Assembly: GCA_029783825.1 (NCBI GenBank)
Contig: JAREIK010002635.1
Span: forward strand, 784,350-848,349
Direction of reading: 5' to 3'
From: Sapria himalayana
Taxonomy: Eukaryota > Streptophyta > Magnoliopsida > Malpighiales > Rafflesiaceae
Length of the DNA: 64,000 nucleotides
Both the position numbers and the translations under genes were made by a program. Each line of letters opens with the position of its first letter. Position 1 is the stretch's first letter. The notes under the pieces are model-generated. The model was not told where the DNA came from. It made no database searches and was given only the letters and a program-made list of their open reading frames with translations. Shown here in pieces: positions 23,615-33,690 of the stretch.

Positions 23615-26600
23615 TAGAGGTGTCAAACGGGCTGGGCCGGCCCGGCACGGCACGAAGCACGGTATCTTCCCGTCCCAGTTAGGTTTCACGCGGGCGGCGG
23701 GCACGCGTGGGCGTGAGCCGGGCCCTCCCAAAATAAAGCCCGTGGGTCGGGTCTGAATGGACCCGACCCGCGGTCCCGACTCCCAACCCAATCCCAACGG
23801 GAAAAAAAAAATTTCAAAAGATATTCATTTTCAGCCGTTGGATTCGCCTCCAACGGCTAGGGGGCAGAATCCAACGGTCCTCGTGATTCTGCCCCCTAAT
23901 TATTTATTAAAAAATCAAAAAAATATAAAAAAAATATTTTTTTTCATAAAAAATTAATATCTTTAATCTATAAATTCTACCCCCCTCCCTATAACATTTA
24001 TGTTTTTCAAAAACAAAAAACCTCTCAAAACTTTCTCTCTCACATAAACGATAAACCGTGCATCTCTCTCTTGGGCCTCGTGATTTTGATTTTGACTTGG
24101 ATTTTCATGAAACTCTACTTGAGTTTTGAACATCAGAACTTCTTGCGGTGCACCTTGCACGTGATTGACCTCATTGCTTTTACCGGATAATTTATTTTAC
24201 GTTTTTATTTACTCTCTCTCTAAAACTTCTCTTTCTAGAAAAACATAGGAAAAAAAACATAAAAAATGACAAATACACCTGACACGTATTTTAATTTGGA
24301 AAATGAAAATATTAGTGTTACACAGACGTCTGCGGCTGCTCAAACTTTGATTTCTCCAATCATCTCAACCCAAAGTTCTAAAAAATAAAAAACTATGAGG
24401 ACTTCTGTAGTTTGGACTCATTTTAAAATCATAACACAAATAAATGTTTGGGGTGAGGAACTTGAAATGGCACAGTGTAAATATTATATGAGACTTTTAA
24501 CATGCAAAAGTTCATGTGGGACTGGGCACCTTAAGAGACATGCCGAATTATGCACCAAAAAACATGGACCATTAGATCCTAGGCAAACCCAACTTGGCAC
24601 TACATTTTTTGAGACTGGATCGAGTTCGGTCTCAAAGTTTACTCCCTTCGTATACTCCAGCGAGTTAGGTAGGGACGGCATGGTCAGTCTCATCACATTG
24701 ATGGGTCTTCCGATCAGATTTTCGGAAAATCCGAGGGTAGTGCGCATCATGCAGACTTATTTTCAACCTTCCTATCATAGGATTCCTATGTCCACATTTA
24801 GGAGTGACATACTAAAGATATATAGGTTAGAAAAATAAAAAATAATTAAGAAATTTATGGCATATAGTGGAGTAGTATCCGTGACGTCTGATATATGGAC
24901 ATGTCATGATGATTCTTCTTATGCATGTCTCACAAGTCACTATGTAGATTCTAACTGAAAAATCAATAAAAAAATTTTAGAATTCACTGAGATTCTTCAT
25001 CCTCATGATGGCCCGGCCATTTTTGAGTGTATGATAAAAATATTTAGGGAATATAAAATTCAAAATAAAATTTTTAGTGTCACTTTCGATAATGCTTCTA
25101 ATAAAGGAATAGCGATCAATATGTTTGTTAGGAATATTAGAGACGCACCATTATGAGAGATCTTTCATGTCAGATGCATGTGTCATGTGATTAACCTGAT
25201 AGTTCAAGCGGGTATGAAGGTGTGTTCCCCCGCATTGGAAAATATACGCAATACATTCAAGTATATTCGCACTCCTCGCAGACAACAAGAGTTTGGTACT
25301 CTCTGTTTGTCTGCGAATCTTAAAAAGAAGAAATTTCAATCGGATGTGAAACATCGTTGGAATTACACGTACCTGATGTTGGAATCATGTGTTGGATACG
25401 AACACGTGATATCCGACTACGTTAATAGTAAGAGTGACGAACTTATTATTGACGACACTGACTGGGCTTCAAAAATTTCATTTATGAAATTCCTGAAGAT
25501 ATTTTATGACACGACGAACATGTGTTCGTCGGTTTATACGCCCACCACTTGCATTGCACTCCGGTGCATATGCAATATTAGTAGCATGTTTAGGAAGTAT
25601 CGATCTGACCCGACGCTTAGTCATATGATTGCAGAGATAGAGACCAAGTACCTGAAGTACTGGTCTACCGTTCCATCTCTTTATTGTCTCGCTGCATGCA
25701 TGGACCCTTGGGCTAAGGTGGAAGGGGTAGAAAACACCCTGACTTTCATTTCCTCGTGCATGAACCTGGAATAGCCACCTGAAGGGTTCATTTACGAGAA
25801 GTTGACTGACCTGTTCACATACTACGATACTAGGTATGGTGGTGGTGGTGGTGAGACTGTGATTACGGACATTGATACCTTGTTCGGAGATGACGATTAT
25901 TCTATTAATCTAGCGAGGGGAAAACATAGAGGTGGATCATCACATAGGAGTGAGCTGTCTCGGTACTTAGATACCGATTACTGCTCAATCCTATCTCATT
26001 CTGATAATAAGAATCTTGATTTATTACAGTGCTGGAAATCATATGAGTCCATCTATCCCGTGCTATCTAGGATAGCACGGGATCTACCGACTCCTCCGGT
26101 GTCGAGCGTAGCATCGGAGTCTACTTTTTCTGTTGCAGTGAACGTGATTTCGGATAGGAGATCGAGATTACATCCAGATATGGTTGAGGCTTTGGCATAT
26201 TTGAAGGATTGGAAGGAATCGAGGTTTAGCATCCATGATCGTGCTGAAGCTGGGACTGGGACAGACACTGCAATCGCATCCACATCCACTACGATGGCGG
26301 AGGAGCTGATTGTCGATGATGATGATCCATATGATACTGATCTTGATGTTGCGGCTGATGATTCTCATGATATGCCGCTTGACGATTTATGCTGATATAC
26401 TGTTTTTTTTCGATGTTTTTTTATTCATTGTATTTATACGCTTTTTTTGTACCGTACGTTGTGTTGAAACTTATACTTGTTTTGTTCAGACCATCGGTTT
26501 CAAAAGCATGATTGGTAATTTTTCATTTGTGTAGTTTAATTTTTTTTTAATTTTAATTTTTACTAACATAATGTATTGATTTATTTTTTTTACGATTTAA

Positions 26601-27058
26601 ATTTTATTTTAAAAATTAATAACTTTAATATATAATTAATAAATTATAACTATAAAAAAAGTTAAACTAATTTGATTTGATAAAAAAAATAATTTTCTAA
26701 AATTTGTTTTTTTTTTATTTTAATTTTTAACATTTTAAAAAAAAATTATATTTAATAATTAATACTCTACACTTAACCTTAAGCAATAAAATTTACAATA
26801 TATAAATTAAAAAAAAAACAATATTCTGATTTCTGCCTGTCCGTGCGGCCTCCCGCCTACCCGGCCCTGCCTCTCTCTCACTCTCAGTCTCAGGACTCGG
26901 GCCGCTCGGCCGCTCGGGTCAGCCTATGCCCTAGCCTGTATGGCCTGGCCGGGCCCGCCTATATTTAAACCGTGTCGTGCCGGGCACGGCACGGTAGCAC
27001 GATCGTGCTGGTTAAAAACGGGTCGGGCCGTGCCGGGCCGGCCCGTTTGACACCTCTA
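23615..27058 (+). mobile_element. hAT element copy 1, full-length, best preserved
   Basis: A 3444-bp element bounded by TAGAGGTGTCAAACGGGC and its exact 18-bp inverse, flanked by a perfect 8-bp duplication TGTCATGG. Both ends hold 150-250 bp of GC-rich subterminal DNA built from CGGCACGG and GGCCGGCCCGGC words. Interior order: left end; an inverted pair GTTGGATTCGCC / AGAATCCAACGG around a short loop (about 23837-23880); a leader with a CT-rich tract; the transposase frame (24266-26395); AT-rich 3' DNA; right end. The perfect duplication and the absence of frameshifts in the transposase mark this as the youngest large hAT in the window. Confidence 0.95.
24266..26395 (+). pseudogene. hAT (Ac/RICESLEEPER-type) transposase, five in-frame stops
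   Basis: One frame of 709 codons runs from the ATG at 24266 to TGA at 26393 with no frameshift, but with stops at 24386 (TAA), 24836 (TAA), 24956 (TGA, where copy 2 has TGG), 25154 (TGA) and 25772 (TAG). Domains by residue: BED zinc finger about 46-96 (W50, C71, H92, C96; the second expected cysteine is Tyr74); RNase H-like core from the TSDIW motif (D209) through TFDNASN (D275) and RCMCHVINL; the DUF4413-like DYVNSKSDEL to KYRSD region; and a C-terminal hAT dimerisation domain with SRYLDTDYC, ARDLPTPPV and ASESTFS (E618). An acidic tail (DDDDPYDTD) follows. The presumed DDE triad is retained. The protein would cut and paste DNA with these termini, but as it stands cannot be made whole. Copy 3 has CAA where the first stop lies, indicating a C-to-T change. 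Confidence 0.9.
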
Positions 27059-27066
27059 TGTCATGG
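27059..27066. repeat. 8-bp target-site duplication, right copy, hAT copy 1
   Basis: TGTCATGG, identical to 23607-23614. Confidence 0.95.
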
Positions 27067-27099
27067 CGACAAAAATATTTTTAGAAGAGAACAAATTAT

Positions 27100-28083
27100 A
27101 AAGAATAAAGTATAATTACCAGTGATATGACAGTTTGTCCATGTATTGATAATTTATGAGTTTGAAATAAAAAAATGTGTAAAATAATCCTTGATACCTA
27201 AAATAATAAAATAATATATTATTGTCTTAGAAATAAGTTTTATATACTTTTCTTTAATAAGTATCACGATGAATAAATTATATGATGACTCCTAGATAAT
27301 TTTGATAGTCAATCAATTTCTATCACTACTGCATAATACTCTCGGTCTCCTTTCTAAAAATAATATCTAATAATTATTTTGGGACGACCTATCATCTTGT
27401 AATAAATACCCCGAACTGAACCCTCCATTTATCATTGCTATGATAATCCATATCATATCACAAAATTATGATTCCTCCAAAATATACAAAAAACAACTAT
27501 ACCCAAATTTTTTTTTATTTTGTTTTTTTATAAATCAATCAAAACCCAATTTAGGTGTTGTCCAAAGCACCATCATTTTCCAAAGTGTGCCATTAGGATT
27601 AGTTAATAAAAATATTGTAGTGCACCATGAGCCTACTATCATGCTAGTGCTACCAAATGCACACATTATGTGTGCAGTATGCATGCATTGTGCACATGCC
27701 TGCTTCTTTTTTTGTTACAAATTATGTTGTATGCCCTTCTAGAGTATTAAACCCTTACCCTACACATCTATCACTCTAATGCTATGTTAAAAGTTAAAAT
27801 ACATAAAATAAAATAAATACTTATGAAAGATCATATATCAAATACTCTTATATATTAAGGAAGGGTGATTAAGATAGTCCAAAAGTTACTCCCATCAAAA
27901 ATATAAAAAAATTAAAAAAAACCACAATAATAATATTATCACACATATGAAATTAATATTTATTATTGTATTTTATTTATAATATAACTTATTTTCTTTT
28001 ACTTGTATGAGAATATACAATATGTTGGTTGCCCCGACGTATATATGTGCATGTTTTCTTTTTTTTTGGGTCCCCTTCAACAT
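27100..28083 (+). repeat. Probable copia LTR (R1 copy 2)
   Basis: The segment is shared with 16655-17430 and ends in CCTTCAACA, immediately followed by TAGTATTAGAGCC, a decayed form of the TGGTATCAGAGCC primer-binding site used by plant copia elements. That places the LTR end at 28083 and the element body downstream on the plus strand, where RT is found at 28614. The left LTR edge is not defined. Small ORFs (27440-27742, 28007-28231) have no recognisable content. Confidence 0.6.
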
Positions 28084-28096
28084 AGTATTAGAGCCG
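28084..28096 (+). promoter_or_regulatory. Primer-binding site (initiator Met-tRNA type)
   Basis: TAGTATTAGAGCC differs from TGGTATCAGAGCC at two positions, both transition-type (G to A, C to T). Confidence 0.6.
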
Positions 28097-28613
28097 AAAA
28101 AACCCATGGTAAACCCCATGCGCATGTACAATGACATGTGTCGATGCGACATCTTATGTCGTTGTGTCTGTGCGTGTGATGTCGATATCTACTGCATCAA
28201 CATTTTACTTTATAAGTTTTGTCATATTTAAGTCTCTCTATTTCTTGTTTTTTTTATTGCATCTCTTAATGATACTAGAATACCCAAGTTTATTTTTAAG
28301 GTATTATCTTATTTAATATGGTATAAGACTATTATGTAAGGAATAAAAATCATCTACTCTAATGAAATATGAAAACTAGTATCTCAAACTTCAGAAATAA
28401 GTATTATTAATTGTGGGTGAATATTTACTGAGAAGATTGATTAAGATTAAAAGATAAATTTTCTGAATATGAGACTTATTGTAAGAAAGTATACTTTAAC
28501 TTTTAGAGTTGAATATCATCATTCTTTTTCTTAAGTGAACAATATAACAATGATACATATACTTATCTCTCTATGAACTTTTATTTGATGGATGATGTAT
28601 TAGTTAGACGTGG

Positions 28614-29430
28614 AGAATATTTTTATTAACAATGACATTGAAGAGATTGTGTATATGACACAGTGTCATGGTTTTCAAGTCTAGAAAAAATACTCATATT
28701 CAATTTGCATATTGTAGAAATCCTTATAAGATCTAAAGTAGTCATTGATAACTTGCTTTGTTAGATTTTTAATCATGATTATCTCATTTAATTTATACAA
28801 GTATGTTACAAATCATTCCTTATATTTTTGGAGAATTACTCTATTTTATAAATAATATAAATAAATAATATTCTAATTATAAAATATAATGAGTTATGAA
28901 TAACTCATTAATGAGTATTTTCAATCATAATTTATAATATATGATAATAGAAAACTTGGATATTTTCTTGAGATTAAGATAATTTAAGATTACAAATAAA
29001 TTATATTATGACAGAGGAGATATATTTTTGATATTATCTCGATGATATATATTTTGGGTTGCACTCCAACAAATAAACCTATTGAGTCAGGTACAATTTT
29101 TGTCATAAATAGGCCCTCTAGTTGAGTCGACTAGATATAAAAGAATTATAGAAAAAATATCATATGAATATTATTAAACCATATATAAATATACGTAATC
29201 AATATAATTAATCATTTCTAAAATTATTCATGACATTCTTATTTTGGCATAGCCCTTTGCATACTTTAATATGTGAAAAAAAACTCAAATATTTAAAATT
29301 TTATTTTATATTGATAAGCACTTTTAGTCAGCTAGATATTCAAACTTTAGTTGAACACTAGCATGTGCAGAAAAGAGTGACTGCCCAACGAGATCTCCTT
29401 CAAGCGGACATTCAAGCCGATTTAAATTTT
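28614..29430 (+). pseudogene. Ty1/copia reverse transcriptase/RNase H remnant
   Basis: From 28614 the plus strand reads LDVENIFINNDIEEIVYMTQ, equivalent to the copia RT block LDVKNAFLNGDLEEEVYMTQ, then GFQV and a KSL.DLK-type continuation. Later pieces (about 28960-29120) resemble the YFLGIEI and ILDDI-type blocks of RT. About 29180-29260 (NIRNQYN...SFLKLFMTFLF) resembles the RT-RNase H linker. Codon-level decay is heavy. The frame runs into GC-rich hAT-like sequence soon after 29430. Together with the LTR end at 28083 it defines one plus-strand copia element whose gag and integrase are too decayed to name. Confidence 0.7.
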
Positions 29431-29499
29431 TTTTTATTTGACCGATTCGATGATCGAATCGATCGAATTTTGGCAGTCAAACTTGAGGTTGTCCATCTT

Positions 29500-29736
29500 T
29501 TTAAAATAATGCGGCCACGTGGTCAATTTTAATTGGTCGATCAAGTGCTATTTTTTTACGCACAACACAGTCGGCACGACTGTGCCCACTTTGTGGTGCT
29601 TGGCCGGTGTCACGCACATCATGCTGTGCTTGGCATGACATAAAATTGTAATCATGCACAGTACGACATGGAGGCCCGATTAGACCGAGAAAAAATGAGT
29701 CATGTCGACACGGCACGGCCCATTTGACACCTCAAA
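29500..29736 (+). mobile_element. Right-end fragment of a hAT element
   Basis: GC-rich CGGCACG-type repeats ending in GGCCCATTTGACACCTCAA at about 29718-29736, the family right terminus. No left terminus is evident in the copia sequence before it. The minus-strand ORF at 29501-29716 is a chance frame. Confidence 0.6.
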
Positions 29737-29879
29737 TATTTACGCATTAGTTTAACGAGAATATTATGATTTTTTTTTCAATTGTTAATGTTATTTTAAT
29801 TTTATGATGAACACCCAGCATGTAGATTGCTCCAATTATCTTTTTCCTTATTTATAAATTATTGTTTTTGATCCATGAT

Positions 29880-30052
29880 GGAGGAGGTCATACCCAGTAC
29901 ACAAGGCTCCTGTTTTATTGTATACACTGTGAAAAATTAATATCTCAATAGTCTTACTTTTAAAAGTATTAAAAATTATCTGATGAGCCTTGAACCTGAG
30001 ACCTACCGTACTTTGATGAAAGCTCTTGTCATAGTATCAAGGCATGATCTAT
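29880..30052 (-). mobile_element. Au-type SINE, copy 1
   Basis: Read on the minus strand: a GCCTTGATACTATGACAAG start (A-box side of the tRNA-derived head), GGTCTCAGGTTCAAGGCTC (B-box like, compare GGTTCGA), then a body ending in GAGCCTTGTGTACTGGGTAT, which resembles the conserved 3' end of plant Au SINEs. Non-coding; such elements are RNA polymerase III transcribed and copied by LINE enzymes. No target duplication was established. Confidence 0.65.
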
Positions 30053-30771
30053 GGTACATGTATACTACACAAGAATTTCTCATATGATAAGTCATCTCGG
30101 TATTATTCTCGCAGAATCACCTTTAACTTCACATTTTTCATGATGCATGTGAAAAAATTATTTTTCACCTTCTTAGAACTTATTTTGTCATCACTAAAAC
30201 ACAAGTATAAAAGTAACATCCAAATAAAATTATAACAAACCTAATTTTGCAAGATCACTCTATGATCTTTCAAGACACCAAGAACCACTTCTCTATTACA
30301 AAGAGATTAGAAAATCTTAAAATTATTTATCCATCATTATCAAAAACATATTTTTAATATTATCTAATATGTAATTAATTTTAGTTATCTAATTAATATG
30401 ATGTCCTCACAAACTCTCATACAGATACAATTTATGTAACTATTCTTTTATTATTTTTATCTAAATTTTTAATAGTTGATGTTTTTTACATCACTTATTA
30501 CATTATCGATTCACATTTTTTAATAAAAATTATATATAATTTCCTACTGACATCCTAAAACTAAAAAAAAAATTCAAAGTAGAACTAGCATTACTAAAAA
30601 ATATAATAATGCATTATTAAAAGAAACACATACTCATCCATCATGAATAAACAGTGTTCTAGATGTATTGTGCCATACATTCTAATAATGTATCTGTCAT
30701 TTTGTTTTGCTTTGTTTTCTACTAGATAAAATAATGATATATACAAGATTATGTATAATGAAAACCATATA
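30044..30771. other. AT-rich DNA between two SINE copies
   Basis: No terminal repeats or family motifs. ORFs of 60-75 codons here are chance. Confidence 0.4.
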
Positions 30772-30936
30772 AAAGTCGTACCCAGCACACAACTCTCATT
30801 TAGAGCATGATCTACCAAAGATTAATATCTCGATAAATATACTCAAAAAATAATGGAGATTATATCTAATACAACTTGAACCCATGACTTATCATCTTTG
30901 GACAAAGACACTTATCATCCTATCAAAACATATTTT
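30772..30936 (-). mobile_element. Au-type SINE, copy 2
   Basis: On the minus strand it contains TTTTGATAGGATGATAAG (A-box side), a GTCATGGGTTCAAGTTG B-box like motif and a 3' end reading GTGTGCTGGGTACGACTT, close to the Au consensus end CACTGGGTACG as I recall it. It aligns by eye with copy 1. Sequence beyond the head (ACCTCAATATTATTCTCGC, about 30976) is also shared with copy 1 (30095-30115), so the duplicated unit may be larger than the SINE. Confidence 0.65.
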
Positions 30937-30959
30937 CAAGTATATAACATAAAAATTTC

Positions 30960-33090
30960 AAATGTGATCAACTACCTCAATATTATTCTCGCTCAAATAA
31001 TTTTACCTTTGGAATTCTAGCGAGATTAGATAGTCTAGTTTTTCTGTAATTACACACAAGATAATAATATAATTAATATGATTATTTATTTAGTAATTAT
31101 TTATTTTTAAAAAGAAATTATAAAGAAATTAAGATAATACCACCATTGTTATTATTAAATGTTGACTACCACCAATTTATTCTAAAGGCTATATTTGGGG
31201 AATCTATGATCCCAACATTAAAGTAAGTGTTTTATGATGCCTTTTTTGTATTAAAAGAATATGAGTAGATCAATATCTATCACTCACATTTCCTTCTTGC
31301 GAATTTCTTAAAACCGAAATCCTAGATATGGATTGTTTATTTCCTCTTTGTTAATTAATTTGGGTCAAGGTTGTGTAAAAAAAAACAAAACAAGCCTTAG
31401 TTCAAAGTATTGGTGACACCTAAGATTTTAATGAAAAGTTCTTTTTCAATTATTTTGAATTTCTTAATAATTTAATATGAAATATGCATATTTTATAATT
31501 ATTTTTTTATTTTTAATACATATATAATTAAAAATTATTTTAAATTGTAATAAAATCAAGATAAAATATTATCAATTTAATAATATTAATAGATCATTAA
31601 AAAAATAACAATAAAATATCACAAAAAATTTATAATAAAAGTTGAACATTAATGATAAATTATGAAGAATAAAAATAATTGTAAATAATAATAAATAATA
31701 ATAATGAATCATATTTCATCATTTAATGATAACATTATCATCACTCACGTACTCATAATTTAATATACTTTGCTAGCATGAAGAAATTAACATAAGTGCA
31801 TCTTCATTTATCAAATGAAAAAGAAAATATAGTCCTCATGCTGGAAGCTAACACTTTTAGCATAGGTATTATACTCAAGCTTAATCTAACTTTAGCATGA
31901 AACACAACCGTCTCAACTCCAATAAATAATACATCACTACACGTCAATATGTCAATATCAAATATAAAATCAACTTTTATACCTTTATTATAATCTACAT
32001 CTATCTCTTTAATCCTCCACATCAATTAATTATTATCATCACAAAAATTTATCACAAAAATCAAGTTAGTTTTATTATTCTGGTTACATTTAATTTTTAA
32101 TAATTTGTTTATTCTTAATATATACCAAAATATTTAAGCATTGATATTATGATTTTTTAGATACAAATCTACATAAATTAATATGCTCATAAATACAATC
32201 ATTTTAGAAACACAAATATTGATGATATTATTGCACATGTTTATGTCATTGTAATTTTAAGAATGCTCCAATTTGGTTCATGTTGAAGATTAGATTTGAT
32301 TCGTTTATTTTTTTATTTTATTTTATGTATATGAGAATACCCAACATGTGAGTTGTCCTAATTGAAGAATATATTTGTATAGTGATATATTCCAAAATTA
32401 GTAAAAAGGTAATTTTTATTTTATGTATATGAAAATACCCATCAAATATTTGTATATTGACATCTCCCTCTCTTTAATTCATCAGAGCCTAACATGGTAG
32501 CAATGCTATCTAGGATCGACAAGGATGTTGCAGAGTCTAAAAGTGGGTAGCACACAATGACATGGGTGGTGGTGCACCGTGCTCCAATGCCAAAGACAAT
32601 GTGGCTGTTATGAGCCTATAAACAACAGTGTTATCGGTTATGTGGTGGTACAATTTTTTTTTTACATATTTGCTTCCATGATAGTGTGAACATTGGGTCT
32701 TGGTGATACACTAGTGGTGCAGTGCTTATGTGGTAGTTCCCACAGTGGCACACTGATAATGTGGTGGTGGTGTTGTGGTTGTACCAAGGTGGTGGAGGTT
32801 GTTGTGGTGTGTGATTGTTGTAGTGCTTGGTCGCAATGGTAATTGATTGTTCACCAACCTCTTTGAGTATAGCCCAGTAATAATTAAAGGATGCTTAAGT
32901 GTGGTGGACCACTTCAAAAAGGATTTTAATATTGGCAAAGGTTATGTGAGCCATTTGTTGGTTGAGTAATATATTGGTTGATGATCAATATTTAAAACTG
33001 ATTCATTTATAGTAGTCAATTAATCTAATTATGATTAATCAATATACAATTACATATTTAGCGTGTACAAAAAGGTTTGGGACATAGTTA
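30960..33090. other. AT-rich decayed DNA with a possible LTR end
   Basis: About 32330-32490 contains GAGAATACCCAACATGTGAGTTG, similar to sequence near the copia LTR end at 28010, then ATTCATCAGAGCC (about 32478), a second primer-binding-site-like word. This may be another copia LTR end on the plus strand. About 32540-32840 is rich in GTGGTGG words, a low-complexity stretch, and the ORF at 32726-32938 (minus) is its shadow. No gene seen. Confidence 0.4.
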
Positions 33091-33098
33091 CCTTAATA
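33091..33098. repeat. 8-bp target-site duplication, left copy, hAT copy 2
   Basis: CCTTAATA, repeated exactly at 37208-37215. Confidence 0.95.
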
Positions 33099-33690
33099 TA
33101 GAGGTGAAAAACAGGCCGGGCCGGGCCGGCCCTTTTTTTTGGAGCGCAAGCGTGCTTTCGTGCCGGGCCGGGCACGGCACGGTACAGTAACAGTGCCGTG
33201 CCCGGCCCGGCACGGCCCGAAGGCATGGCAGGCCATCCTGTGCCGGGCCTGCTTGGGCCAGGCCAGGCTGTTCGGGGCAGAAAAAAAAAAATTTTTTAAT
33301 ATTAAAAAATATTTAAAATTTTAGATATTGTATAGTATTATATATTTATAATTTTAAAAATGTTAAAACTAAAACTTTATTAAAATAAAAAAGTTTAAAT
33401 TTTTTTTTTTGTAATATCAAATTAGTTTAAATTTTATTATAATTATTAATTATATAATAAAGTTATTAATTTTAAAATGAAAAATTAAAACAAAAAAAAA
33501 AATAAATCAATACATTATATTAGTAAAAATAAAAATTAAAAAAAAACATAAACAACACAAATGAAAAATTATCAATCATCCATTTGAAACCGAAGGTCCA
33601 AACCAAACAAATTACAGTTTCAACATAACGTACAAACAAAACGTACAATCAATAAAAAAAACATCGAAAACAAAAAACAGTATACCATTA

